Made by a program: the position numbers and the translations under genes
Notes under the pieces: model-generated
The model's input: the letters and a program-made list of their open reading frames with translations, nothing else
What the model was told of the DNA's origin: nothing
Databases searched by the model: none
Source: Cheilinus undulatus
Lineage: Eukaryota; Chordata; Actinopteri; Labriformes; Labridae
Direction: 5' to 3'
Length of the DNA: 64,000 nucleotides
Assembly: GCF_018320785.1 (NCBI RefSeq)
Contig: NC_054866.1
Coordinates: 31,783,000-31,846,999, forward strand
In this document: positions 47,924-60,667 of the stretch, in pieces
Layout: each line of letters starts with the position of its first letter
Numbering within the stretch: the stretch's first letter is position 1

Positions 47924-48431
47924 GCCTCTCACACGTGGATAATCTAGAGGATAGAGGGCTCACCTAATTTTCTTTGACCTTTTTGTCTTTCAGCCAAGAT
48001 GGACAGGAAAAAATACATAGAGAAATATCTTTACCTTGTTTTAGCATATATGTATGTCAGTCTTAGTAGAATGTTTGCAATCTGTTTCCTGATGATCTTG
48101 AACAAGGCCACAAGCCAAATGGGTCGATCTGATATGGTTGTTTTCTAAATTTCAACTATTATTGAAGCTCAGTGTTTACACATGGGTAGAATATGTCACA
48201 GCAAGATGAACACAGTAGGAGTACACTTCCAGTTTGTGTTTTTCAAAGTAAGAGCTTGGTTTAGCATTTCTATGGAGACACTCGCCTCGACTGTACAGGT
48301 TTATGTACAGAATGCTGCTATTCTGAATTTTCCAGGTTCAGCTCTGCAATGAATGAAGTTACTTGTCAATTTATTAAGGTGAAACTTGAAGAAAGACAGG
48401 GCTGTGACAGCAGAAAGATGCTGCAGCAAAC
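47924..48431 (+). repeat. 508-bp direct repeat, copy 1, part A
   Basis: Starting GCCTCTCACACGTGGAT and ending CTGCAGCAAAC, this block recurs at 52,179-52,686 with few substitutions over its full length. It contains no coding exon or transposon ends that I can see. Confidence 0.93.
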
Positions 48432-49235
48432 GCTCGTCTGATCAGAAAGCTGTGATACGTGAGCCAGAGCTGACACCTGCAGCAGCTGCACGCAGCAAAA
48501 CACACCCAATCTGAAACAACGTCCGTTTTACTGCCTTGATTTTAGAGGTACACTGGTTGTGAAAATATAGGCCAGAGTTCGTCCATCAGGTGACTTCCTC
48601 TGCCAAATGAAAATCTTCCCTGAATCAGCCGTTTATTTTTTTTAGCCGTCCAATATTAAACTGATGTGACTTTATTTGGCAAACTTTATTTGAAACAATA
48701 TTCAGAATACATCCAGCGCAAATTACATTTCACAAAGATGTCTTTAGTGCATCTCGTCAAACACGGTATATAAGAAATATATTGTTAGAGAATTACCAGA
48801 AAAGGGAAAAAAACACACATAACAAAAGTTAACAAAGAAAAAGAGGCAATCCTAATCTTCAGATAGGTCTTTTATCAGGTTTTAAGTATGTATAGCTTCA
48901 TGTTGTTTTTATGCTCTCAATAAAATGTTTACATTTAGAGTTTAAAGCTATAAAGCGTGGGTGGGTTCTTTGCAACTTTAATTTATGAATATGGCATTTA
49001 CCAAGTAGTATCAAGAGGTTAATTGTCTGTATTTTCAGACAGTAGAACAACATCTTAAGTTGTGAAATTTATTTTGCACTATTTGTAATGTAATTTTCAA
49101 CAGCCTTACACCATAATTTGGTCAAAGAGTAAGTGCATTATGACATCTTCTGACTGCGTGCAATAATCACAATTATATGGCTAATGTCAGCAAATCTTAA
49201 GACATACGAATTTGTGATAAAGGCGTTATCTATTA

Positions 49236-49906
49236 TTACCTCCGCCAAGGAGGTTATGTGATTGGGTGGGTTTGTTTGTTTGTTTGTTAGCAACATAACT
49301 CAAAAAGTTGTGGACAGATTTTCATGAAATTTTCAGGAAATGTCAGAAATGGCATAAGAAAGAACTGATCCGGATCACATTCTGGATTCAGGACTTTTTT
49401 AAAGGATTCTTTACTATTGGGAGATAGGGCCAATGGCGGAGGTCTGCGCTGTTACCGCTTTACACCAGGAGATGGCGGACATGAGTAACTTCAATCCCAG
49501 CAGCAGTTTCTGGGTGTGTTGCTATTCAAAGTTTTGGAGTTTACAGAGTTTGAAAGACGCACGCCTGGTCGAGGAGATGAGTCAGAGCGTAACAGAGAGA
49601 AAGACAGCGAATTGTAGTGAGAATACTCACAGTGCTGGGAGGAATAGAGGAATAATCACCCTCCGCCATGACTTGCAGTTGTCTGGTGAGACCATGGGTG
49701 CTTCCGCCATGACAGTCTACACGTAACGAAGCCAGTGCTTTGCCTCACCATTTCTCCACCCCACTGGGGAGGGAGTAATCGGTGAATTAGATTTTGGGAG
49801 TGATCCAGATCACCGTCTGAATCCAGGAATGTTTTAAAGGATTCTTAACTATTGGGAGATAGGGCTAATGGCGGAGGTCTGCGCTCTCTGAGTGCTGTTC
49901 TAGTTT
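49236..49906 (+). repeat. unclassified interspersed repeat with internal 84-bp duplication
   Basis: The block begins ATTACCTCCGCCAAGGAGG, has a GTTTGTTTGTTTGTTTGTTAG run, and ends near TTCTAGTTT. Inside it, 49,367-49,450 and 49,802-49,885 are near-identical 84-bp direct repeats sharing GGGAGATAGGGC and GGCGGAGGTCTGCGCT. The family is common-looking in animal genomes, but I cannot assign a class. Confidence 0.7.
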
Positions 49907-51516
49907 GTGATTTGTTTGACTTGATTTTAATAATATGATTAAAGTATGAGGGTATTAGAATATTTTTAGTACTTAAAATGAATCTCTTGAGGATCAAAGA
50001 AGGAGGCAGCAGTCGACCTTCACATTTGTGACAAAACAACTGTAGGGCAAGGTCAGTAGAAATATTCCTTTCTGCATCACTGTGTTTTCAGTGTTACCAT
50101 GTGTTCTTTTCCAGGTTAATGTCAAGACGATGCATCTCATGTCTAAATGCCTGCAGACTGAAGTAAAGGACAGGAGATATGTATGGTTATTTGGATATTG
50201 TAAAGCTTTTCAGAGGGTTTTCTGGTTCCATATGGAGCAGAGGAGTTTACTGACAGGTTTCTGGATTATTGCATTTGTTTTTCAGAAGGCCTTCAAAACT
50301 GCATAAAACTAAACATCTGTCTTAGAATTTGTTGAAAAAAAAGCTTAATTTGCTGCTTGTTAATTTATTTTCTTGTCATAAAAACAGAGTTGTCAATAGA
50401 ACGTAATAGTGTAATTTGGTCTTAAAACATACATCCTTTTCTTGTTGCTCAGTTCCTCAGTTCAGTGCTTCCTCTTAGCCCCCTTGACGGTAACCTTGAA
50501 GACAGAAAAATCCCCAATAAACCAACCAGAGAAAATAGAAAGCTTTTATCTCCACCATCACTATTTAACATGAACTGACAAAGTTGTTGTCAGCCGTTTT
50601 AACCATTTCTCTGTGAAATCACATCACATCATCACTTGATTACACTGAGAGGCTGCACAGAAAGAAATTCCTAGTTAAAGCAAAGGAAACACACACACAC
50701 ACAGAGTAGCCAGGCACTACACACAAAGACTGCTATTGTTTGTGTGCAGAAGGCAGTGGCAGTGACACTAACCAATGGGTATCAGCCCACTTAAGAATGC
50801 TTTAGAATCAACCAATGACGTGGAGCCGCTACGGAGACTAGTATGTGGTTAGACTGCAGCTGAGCTCAGCACATGGCTCACAGTGAGAGGTTGAACTGTG
50901 AGGATAAAAGATAATCTCCCTACCTCAATGCTGAAAGTTTGATAACACAATGCTTTCACTGAGTTGTCGAGTTCAGTCTTAATTTGAATTTGACAACATT
51001 TACATTTATTATCTCCCAGCAGTCAAGCTTTAGTCAGTTTCAGTATGTGATGCTCAGTGACTCGAATGAAGTTGAACAGCAATCAAACATGGATTATTGT
51101 GTTTTTATTTGAGCTCATGAGAGCCCTGCATGCAGTGTGGGTGGACATGCTATGTTGTGATGGCGTGCAAATTTCTCCGAAATTTCTTCCCTCGAGATTT
51201 AGACACGCTATTTATCCAGCCCCCTGTCCCATATGTCCCTCACTTACAGTAGTGATGAAGTAGAGTCTAAGTTGTGTAGAGAAACATAAGGTTTGCTTTT
51301 GTCTTTGAGCAACAGTGCAGCCTTGACTTGCATTGACCAAAGTTGTAAAGCTGCATATTTTTATACATTTACAGATTTCTTGTAATTGCAATTGAGAGTA
51401 AGAGAAAATGTTACGAGTTTGCAGAAGAAAAGCATGAAAGGGTGTCTGCTGCCTGCAAGTGAGACTTAATTATTAACACTGGCAGCCCATATTCAGTCAG
51501 GATCAACAGAACAAAG

Positions 51517-51583
51517 TCAGCACTTCCTCCTTGTTTGCCTCGCTTACTTCCTCTTTTGACTTTTCACAGCACAGGCGAAACAT
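51517..51583 (+). repeat. 67-bp direct repeat, copy 1, part B
   Basis: The stretch TCAGCACTTCCTCCTTGTTT and onward to AAACAT recurs at 52,692-52,758, directly after the second copy of the 508-bp block. Here it lies 3,085 bases away from that block. Confidence 0.9.
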
Positions 51584-52178
51584 TTTCTGACCTCAGAGTT
51601 GACAAAGACTGAGACGGAAATGAGCAAGTTTGAATGGAAAATGCAGCTTTCAGCCCAAGTGTGGAAAAGCTTTTCCTTTTTAGCTATTCTGAGCAGAGAG
51701 TGACTAAATCATACAGGGCTATAATCCATACCAGATTACTCTATGAAATGGCATGCCATTGCAAGATTATCACAAGAGAAAAAATAATTAAGGTGATTGA
51801 TCTATACATTATTCAAAACATTTTCTAGAATTTTTCATTACAGATTCAGCACCTGTGCAAACAAAAATGGAAGTAAATGTGAAACACTCATCAGTTTTTG
51901 CTTTTCTCAGTTTCATATTCCTGTCAGCTGACTCTTTAGTCAGCTGACATATAAACAAATGGGGCGAACATATAAGATAAAATCCAGATTACAACATTTA
52001 TAAGACTGGGGATATTTATAAGGTGAGCATTACTGTTTCGCCTGAAGTGTGAAAACAGCACTTATTGCCTGCTTAAGTTTTATGGAGTAAAGGAGACATC
52101 ATAAAATTCCTTGTTTTCTTCAGTTGACTTCATTAAATCCAAAGATACTCAGTTTACTGTTTACATATATGTATATGT

Positions 52179-52686
52179 GCCTCTCACACGTGGATGATCT
52201 AGAGGATAGAGGGCTCACCTAATTTTCTTTGACCTTTTTGTCTTTTAGCCAAGATGGACAGGAAAAAATACATCGAGAAACATATTTACCTTGTTTTAGC
52301 ACATATGTATGTCAGTCTTAGTAGAATGTTTGCAATCTGTTTCCTGATGATCTTGAACAAGGCCACAAGCCAAATGGATCAATCTTATATGGTTGTTTTC
52401 TAAATTTCAACTATTATTGAAGCTCGATATTTACACATGGGTAAAATATGTCACAGCAAGATGAACACAGTAGGAGTAAACTTCCAGTTTGTGTTTTTCA
52501 AAGTAAGAGCTTGGTTTAGCATTTCTATGGAGAAACTCGCCTCGATTGTACAGGTTTATGTACAGAATGCTGCTATTCTGAATTTTCCAGGTTCAGCTCT
52601 GCAATGAATGAAGTTACTTGTCAATTTATTGAGGTGAAACTTGAAGAAAGACAGGGCTGTGACAGCAGAAAGATGCTGCAGCAAAC
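52179..52686 (+). repeat. 508-bp direct repeat, copy 2, part A
   Basis: Same length and order as 47,924-48,431, with scattered substitutions. It is preceded by a TATATGTATATGT run and followed after five bases by part B (52,692). Confidence 0.93.
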
Positions 52687-52691
52687 TCCCA

Positions 52692-52758
52692 TCAGCACTT
52701 CCTCCTTGTTTGCCTCGCTTACTTCCTCTTTTGACTTTGCACAGCACAGTCAAAACAT
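52692..52758 (+). repeat. 67-bp direct repeat, copy 2, part B
   Basis: Matches 51,517-51,583 with three substitutions. In this copy parts A and B are contiguous except for five bases. Confidence 0.9.
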
Positions 52759-55700
52759 CAAAAAAAATTTGATTCTGGGGTCATGATTTGCTTCGGAAAT
52801 TGTTTTCAAATTAAACCAGTTCCCAGCTCACAACACATTCCCTATTTCTTCTAAAGAGGTGATAATTTCAGCATCTACTCCAGTTTGCTGTGCACTGAGG
52901 ATCTGTAAATTATCATTTGACATTTAAAAGCCAAACAAAATGTGTTCAGGATAGCACATTTGTGATGTTTTTATCAGCTACTTATAAAAAAGAAAACAAT
53001 AATTTGTCCTTCTATTGCAAATTAATTTACTATGAAAAATGTGTGGGCATAAGCAGTAAACTCAGTGCTTTGATATCTGTAAATAACCCAGATGCATAAG
53101 ACATGTAGGTATCAGTTAACATGGTCACTTGTTAAGCTGGTGTTTGAAACAGACAATCAATCCTGTTGTTTTATTGTCTGAGCAGTTCAGCAGTTGTTTG
53201 CTGATGTTCTACTCATTTTTACTCTGGGTGATCATGTCTGTAAGACTTCATGTTTTTTTTTATGGGAAAACGGTACAGGCTGAGTAACTCATGGCTCCAC
53301 AGACAGTTCATCAGTGTATTAAGCACAGTAATGTCAACATTACCAACGCTAATGCTAATAGTATAGGTCATGAGCCACACGTCTCCAGCTGCATCTGTGT
53401 TGAAGACAGCACACGGAGGAAAATACAAGTAGCGGGTTTGCTGTGCTCAAACTGTCTGCTGTTGAAAATGGACTCAGGATTTGATAAGGTACTTTTAAAA
53501 AATAGTGATTAATTGAAATTTTGATTTGATTCAGAATTGCAGAATTTTAATGTGAATCGATTATTTCGGCACCTCTATTATTTGGCAAGCTGAAACTGGC
53601 AATACCATTTTAAGCACACATACATTTGAGTTATGTCCTTACCACTTGCAATGTGTAGATTTTTTTTTTTTAATATCCTCTTTTAGCAGTAGAGATCTAC
53701 TAACTGTGAAAAATAGGGCTGATAAAGATGTTTAACATAACAGTTCATCTGTTGACAATGTTTTTCCATCATTTCTTTCTGTGTAAAAATCCCCATGTTT
53801 TACCATAAAAAAAACAGATCAAGCCTTGTCCAACAGCTCACTTCTTCTGCCCAATAAAAAGTCTTTTAATTGATATTTAACTGGTGTATTTTGGCTTAGA
53901 AATCTTTCCACACACAATGGCTTATTGGGACTGAGAGTGTTGTCCTGTCCCAAATTTGTTTCAGCTGCATAGTCTCTTAGTGGACTGATTTAATTTTTGC
54001 TTTTAAAAAGCGTCAGTATTTGTTGTACACATTGTTCCTGAGCTGATACAGTAGAAGAGTTGATTAGTGTGTCTTTAGAAAAGCCCTTTCGCTCATGCTT
54101 CTGTACGGATACTGCTCTGACCTTTCTGTGAGACTCTGTTTGATCATCTTCCTGGGTTACTCACTCTGTGTATCCTGACCACTGTCGATAAGTCCAGCTG
54201 GTCACAGGGGGTGGTGGGCTTAGAGGCTGCAGGTTGATGCAACTACATTGTGGTACAGGCTACTCTGCAGGAAGTGATAGACCAAGAGCATATTCCAGCC
54301 CATTTTATTAAAGCAGTTATTGTATGTTGTCTAATTTTTTTCAAACATCTTTGTCAAGTGAGAGGCATTTATTGAAGTTTGCTGTGTTTTAAAGACTTGT
54401 CAGCCTTTTGAAGTACATAAAACAACTCGACTTGTTGAGTTTTTATGTACAGTGCTCTGTATTGTTTTATATTTCAGTGAGTACATGTACATTAGCCTGT
54501 CTTTTGGACTGAAATTTGGCATTGTGATGTTAATAAAAAGTAATTTCTTCTTTAAAAAGACAAAACAGCATGTTTGCTTAATTTTGTGGGTTTTTTTGCC
54601 AGCAGTCATTATTAATGAAACATTGCCTCTCCTATTCAAGTGTTGGTTATATCTTAATCTACACACTGTGAATAAACTGTACAGTAGCGATGCAGGTTAT
54701 TAGATTTTAGCGAATATCCAATATGCCAATATTTCCAAAATCATTTTAGCTGGTAGTGTTACTGACATACACTACAGTGCTGAACTTTTAAGGCCGAAAG
54801 TTGAAGCTGGAAAGAGACGTAGATGTGGCGAGTAAGCCATCTAAGGGCACCACCAGACAAGAAGGAGGACTGACACAACTCCAGTCATGCTCTGGATGTC
54901 TTTGTATATCACCAGGGCCAAGGGAAAATATACAGTTGAAAAAACTACAAAGTCCACACCTTGAGAGTGGATTAAGGGGTGGATGGGACGAGTAGGCATG
55001 GCCTAGGGTACCATCCAGGTTGGTAGTAGGGTTGCCACGAGACCCTGGTGGTGTTGCAGATGTCCAAAAGGCCCTAAAACCAACGAGAGTCTCAGTGTTC
55101 AGTGTTTTACAAGGGGTGAAAAGGTCCAGACAAAAGAGATGCCATCAAGCTTGACCTTGGCTGCCAATCGGCACACGTGTCTACATGTGTTGAGCTTAAC
55201 TCTGGCATATGCACGTGATTGTAGATGCTTACCTCTTATGTTGTCAAGAACCCCCAAGTGCCTTCTGCGCAAAGAGGGGCTGAGTCAAGTGGAGCCGAGA
55301 GAGAATCAGGGAAGTAGATGGTCTGATAGTTTTTTTTACGTTAAGGACTTCATTTACAATGCTCAGGGCTCACAATTGGCCTCCTTGAACATGTAGTGTC
55401 CTTAGCAGCTACCTATACCTGATGGTACATTTTAATAATTTACTGATATTTTAGACCACTATATGGTATCTACTGCAAAGTATTTTTCTATTTCATATCT
55501 TTTTATCAAAATCATGTTTGTGATTATGTTGTGATTGCTTTTGCTGGTGTGGTTGCTTTGAATGGAGCCTATTTTTCACTTTGTTGGAATAATCATAGCA
55601 CTGTTTTGTGTGGTAGGTTTGCTAGATCCTTCTGCTTGCTGTCACAGCACCTGAATGACTTTATTGTGTTTTAGTAATACTTCTAACTTCTAAAGTTTAT

Positions 55701-58410
55701 TTGTTGCTGAGGTCACATCTGGCTAATGCCTTCAACGATGAACAAAACATCAGAGCATGAAATTCATTCTGTAGCCATTTACAGTGAAGTGTTTCTGTGC
55801 CATCAATGATTGATGCAGTTACGCCTGCATAGACAGAGCTACTTTTCATTGTATGGTTCACTACCACTGGTATTTGCAAATGTCATTTGCACCCATTGCT
55901 ATTTTAGTCTGCCAAGAGAGCCCTGTCCTAAAATATGACTTCCTTTTTTCTCTGAAGCTACCCGACATCCGTGTGAAACAAAGGTCTGTCTCTGACAACC
56001 CAGCTCTCCACTTTGACTATCTGAAGAGACATCTCATCACTGCAGCAGCTGTACTGTAGGTCTGTGGTTGCTGCAGTATTTGGTGGAGCCATTCAGAAAT
56101 ACAGAGGTGATGTCAGATCCAAGGGTTAACAGGAGAAGATTTGCATGAATATCTTGTATTCCTGCTTTATCAGAAGCTTCTGAGCTAACTGTAATTCAAA
56201 GATTTGGATACTCCCACTCATGTTTAAAAAAAGGAAATACACGCGTCATCTGCCATAAAAGGTTTGACTTGTTAGTGGACATAAAAATGAATATGGGTCT
56301 TCCTGGATCAAGATTACTGGAAAAATGATAGGTCTCCACACAGGCTGTGTACCTGGTGATTTAACTAAGAAATTTAAAAGTAGCTGGCTGTCCTTGTTAA
56401 TGTCACAAATCTCTAAGTTGTTCAAACGTTGAAGGTGACATTAGAGTAGCAGTGTTGTCGTAAATGTCTAAGCCAGCAGGCTAACAGATCTATGTGCATG
56501 TTGGTCTGAATGTGTGCATGACAGTTGTTAGAAAAAAAACTGATTTACTTCAAAAATTCATTTGTAAATGTAATGACTTATATTTCAAAATGTGCTTTCT
56601 TTCATCCCGAGTAAATTTTCAGCCGCAGACAATTTGAACATGTTTGTGTCGCTCCTGACTCATCAGCTGTGTTGCTAACACTAGCTAGTGCTCAGCATTT
56701 GTAATGTATGACTGTGTGTGCGATGTACAGTCTGTGTTGTCAGTGGAGACATCTAGTACATCCATTAATTGAAGACAGACAGACTGTTTACATTGGTTAC
56801 ATTGGTTGCAAGGGGTTATATTTCACATCCATTAGTGCAACCTCACAGTCTGTGTCTGGGAAGGGCAGAACCTTTGAAAAATTATTTGCGGGTCGCTGGA
56901 TGGATGTTCTGTCTGTCACATTTATTATGAGTGACAAAATGTATGATGTAGTAGGCATGTGCAGCTTGACAGGAAGCTGCTATTGTTGTTTACTATCAGT
57001 GGAGCCAGTTGGTAAATTAAACCTTTGGCAAAGCCTGTCAGGAGAAGTGCAAAAAAATGTCAAAACTTTCAGAGCGGAACAACATGATCCATCACCTGTT
57101 TCATTTCAAAGATCTGCACTCCTACATCATCGACATCATTAAGGTTTTGCATTTATGTTGTGATGATCAATGTCAGGGTGCTGGTTGGTGGGCCATCCGC
57201 CCATAAACTGGGTCTACAATCAATGACGCTCTTCCTGCAGGACCAAATTCTGGTCCTGGTGTATGTTTGATGCGTGTCTTCCCCCTACTCTCTTTCCCAA
57301 TATTTTGTGTTTCTGAACAGTTCTCCCATTAAAAAAAAGGCAAAAGCCAAATAATAAAACATTTCAAAGCTAATTGGGTCCCCAAGAGTCAAAGTCAAAT
57401 CGATTCATAAGAAACTGAATGTTTCACACCTCTTGTGCTTTTGCAACACTTGTAACTCTGTAAAAGGACACAATCGGGCACTGATATTAGGCAACTGCAA
57501 GGTAGAATGAAAAAGTGTGAGACATGGTGACAGCAGTGTTTTGTCAAAAAATAAGCACTTGAACTTTTCAGATATCAACTGGGTATCTGATACCTTATTT
57601 GGCACATGTCGACACAAACAAGGTTTAGACCTTAAGCATACTCATGGTGTAACTACACTTCAGTGTTTAATTCTGAAAGTGATTCACTGCAGTGCAGCTG
57701 TCACAGTGCTGTTTCACACCTCTGCTCCTCTCTGCTGCATTCACTCTTTGATCAAACTGAATATGCTGGATTTTTGGCTCTTTTTGCGAAACCGAGATGA
57801 ATTAAGAAAAAAGAAAGTTTTGCCTCTCTCGGTACCGTCACAGCAGGGAGTCTCCGAGGCTTTGTCATGATGGAGTTGGGTGTAAAGAAAGAAAAGCTTT
57901 TAGTGGTTAGCCTTGCAGCCAAACAACTTGCAGTGTGGGGAATGGAAAACACAATTCACACTGCGGGTGTTTCAGCTTCAATTACATTTGCCAACACTTC
58001 TAGCTTGAGGCCCTATGAGTACATATATGCTCACAAATAGCAGAGCATCATGGTTATTTATGTCGCTGCGGTACCTGTGAGCAGCCGACTCATGTAGTCC
58101 TCACACTATTAGATTATGGTGATTAGCATGACGCAACTCACTAGCTTGTCTGCCCTGCAGGGTACAACAAGCACTTGCTGTTAAAGCACAAAGAGATAAA
58201 TAAGTTCAGATACGCACTGAAATGTGACTGTTCAACCGTGTACAGGGGATGAGGCTTAAACTGCTCATTTGTCCTCACTGTCTTAATTTATTTCTCAGTT
58301 ATCTGTTCAGCTGACTCCAAAGATAAATTCTCAGGAAGAGAGATTAAGATAAAAATGTACAATTACCTGGAGAAATTGGTCTGAGTTTTTCACAGGTGCT
58401 CAGCTATATA

Positions 58411-58701
58411 ATTACCCACACCGATGAAATCGGCAGGGGGTTATGTAAAGGGTTCCGTATCTTTCTTTGTTCGTTTGTTTGTTTGTATGTGTACAATATA
58501 ACTTGAGAACGGAAAGTCGTATCTTCACCAAACTTTCAGGGAATATTGGGATAGTGACAGGGAAGAATCGATTAGATTTTGGTGATGATCCACGCACCCG
58601 TTGGGTTTTTCTCGGACTTTGAAATTTTGAACACCATAGTAATCAATTGGAGTGTGACTTCCTCTGTGGCGCTGCTTTGGCGTGTACAGCCATTCTAGTT
58701 T
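58411..58701 (+). repeat. unclassified interspersed repeat related to 49,236
   Basis: It has the same plan as the repeat at 49,236: a short palindromic start ending in a G-run, GTTATGT, a TTTG tetranucleotide run, a TAACTTGAGAACGGAAAGT segment, an ACTTTCAGGGAAT segment, and a TTCTAGTTT end. Sequence identity is modest, so it is a relative rather than a copy. Confidence 0.6.
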
Positions 58702-58849
58702 AATTTCTAGGGTTGGTAAATGGTCTTCAGCTGCTTTTCTAGTCATCTGACTTCATAAAGCACTTTTTGCAGCACAGGTCAAACTTCTGCATTCGCTCCA
58801 TTTACACACTGATGTGTAAATGGAGCTACTACTCGTAGTAGTAGTTTTA

Positions 58850-58990
58850 ACTACTCACATTCATACTCACAGCAATTTGGGATTAAGAGTCTTGCCCAAG
58901 GACACAGATACCGTATGTGACTGCAGGAGCTGGGGATTGAGCTCCAGACCTTATTGTTGATGTTGAGAGGTGACAAACTATGCCTACTGA
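58850..58990 (+). repeat. fragment of an unclassified fish-type repeat
   Basis: The phrase GTCTTGCCCAAGGACACAG, followed by GAGCTGGGGATTGAGCTCC, is familiar from the ends of widespread fish interspersed repeats. No boundaries or duplications were found. Confidence 0.45.
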
Positions 58991-59219
58991 GCAACCAGTC
59001 TTTGGCTGTAGTCAACCAAAGATAAAGCTAGTCAACTGAAGTAACACCCATGCACTGGCCAATCGATTGGTCATTCTTACACAAATAAACTGTTTTCCTT
59101 GATCAGTGACAGTGTGGGCAGTGCACACTGGCTGAGTCTAAATGAAACAAATAAACACACACAAAGAATTCCATGATTACTGCATAATAACTGTTAAGAA
59201 TTATATCAAAATAACTACA

Positions 59220-59390
59220 GATGCAGATGGCTGAATGGTTAGGTAGGGGGCTGGCCTGGGTTCGAGACTGCCCTGTGGCTCCTTTCCCTCATGTCCTTCC
59301 CCACTCTCTCGCCCCTGTTTCTGACTATCCACTGTCCTCCCTTGTAAATAAATGCGTAAAAAGCCCTAAAATAAATCTAAAGAACGCCCA
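59220..59390 (+). mobile_element. tRNA-derived SINE
   Basis: The head carries TGGCTGAATGG (A box) and GGTTCGAGACT (B box), followed by the family's CCCCACTCTCTCGCCCC and CTATCCACTGTCC body segments and an AATAAATC tail. No target duplication could be fixed. Confidence 0.82.
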
Positions 59391-60623
59391 CCCACTCAGC
59401 TCGTCTTGTTTTTCAACCATCACAATTCAGAGGATGGAGCCACTTGTTTCAGCTTGCTATCAGATTTTCTAACATAGAATAAGCCCCCAAAGCAGTCACT
59501 GTAAATTTAAAAAACCAAGTCTGTAGGCCCAAATGTAAATAAAAACTTAAAGGGATCGTTCAACAAGGGCTGGGGAATGTGGCTTAACATTTATATCACA
59601 GTATTTTTGCAGTATTATTTTCCGGTATTACAAAGTTAAAAGGGATAACACATTTAAATGTGTATTTAGATGTTGTAACCCCTATTCAACCCCTTTTCTC
59701 ATGGTATTCTCAACTCATGTCTGAACAAGCAAAATATTAAACTTTTATTGTTAAGTACTTGTGGGAAATGGTGTGCTTATTGTGATTTAATTTAGCTTTA
59801 ACAGAGGTGCCGGTGAGCGTACTGAGTTACTGTGTTTGCAGCTGCTTCTCTGACCTTGTTTAATGCCACAGCTGGCTTCTTTGAATCATCATGGACTTAG
59901 TCATGAGTTGAAATGCCCCTTAAAGGAGTTATTTAAGCTGTCATTAGCTGAAATGTTGAGCTCAAGTCGATCCATTGCTGTTCTGTGCTTGTTTAAAGCT
60001 CCAGACAGGTTGGCAGAGACACTTTGCAAAGTGAGCCCACTTGCTGTATTTTGCCGTTATTACTTTAAACAAATTAAACTTGGAGAGGAAGTAACAAGCG
60101 TTTACATTATTACTGTGCTTCACATTTATCACACTGATGCAAATGAGTAACGTTTGGCTTCTTACCTGGTTTCTCTAGTGTCAGACTGGAACATCCTGAC
60201 GACTGGACTCAGGCTGAGTTGTTGTCCGTCACATATCTCTCTGCTGTGCTATCAGTGGCATTGATTTTGGCTTATTCCTGCACTACAGCACAACCCAGAA
60301 GTTTAAACTAGTGATGGCGGTTTTGCAAAAATCATTTATTTAGCAGAAATTTTACTGGTGGAGGTATTGATACCGGTTTACAGCCCACCATTACTCTCAT
60401 CTTTACTCTCTCTCTATCTGCCACCAACATAAACACTAATGTAGAGATGGAGGTGGAGACGCACATTGCACAGCTACAACACAAACAAAATCCTGCTCCC
60501 TCCACACATTTGTGCTCTGTTGTCAATGTCTTTCTAAGTTCATTAAAGCATAGCTGCTGTTAAACAAGTAACGTGATTTCTCTGGGTCAATGCTTTTTAC
60601 TACAAACGCTTACTGTCTACATG

Positions 60624-60667
60624 TCTCTTTCTCTCTCTCTCTTTCTCTCTCTCCCCCTCTCTCTCTA
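60624..60667. repeat. CT-rich microsatellite
   Basis: Imperfect CT repeats interrupted by TT and CCCC. Confidence 0.85.

Noticed and set aside
56708..57142. 144-codon frame in cbl intron 2
   Set aside because: No splice sites, family motif or compositional coding signal; chance frame.
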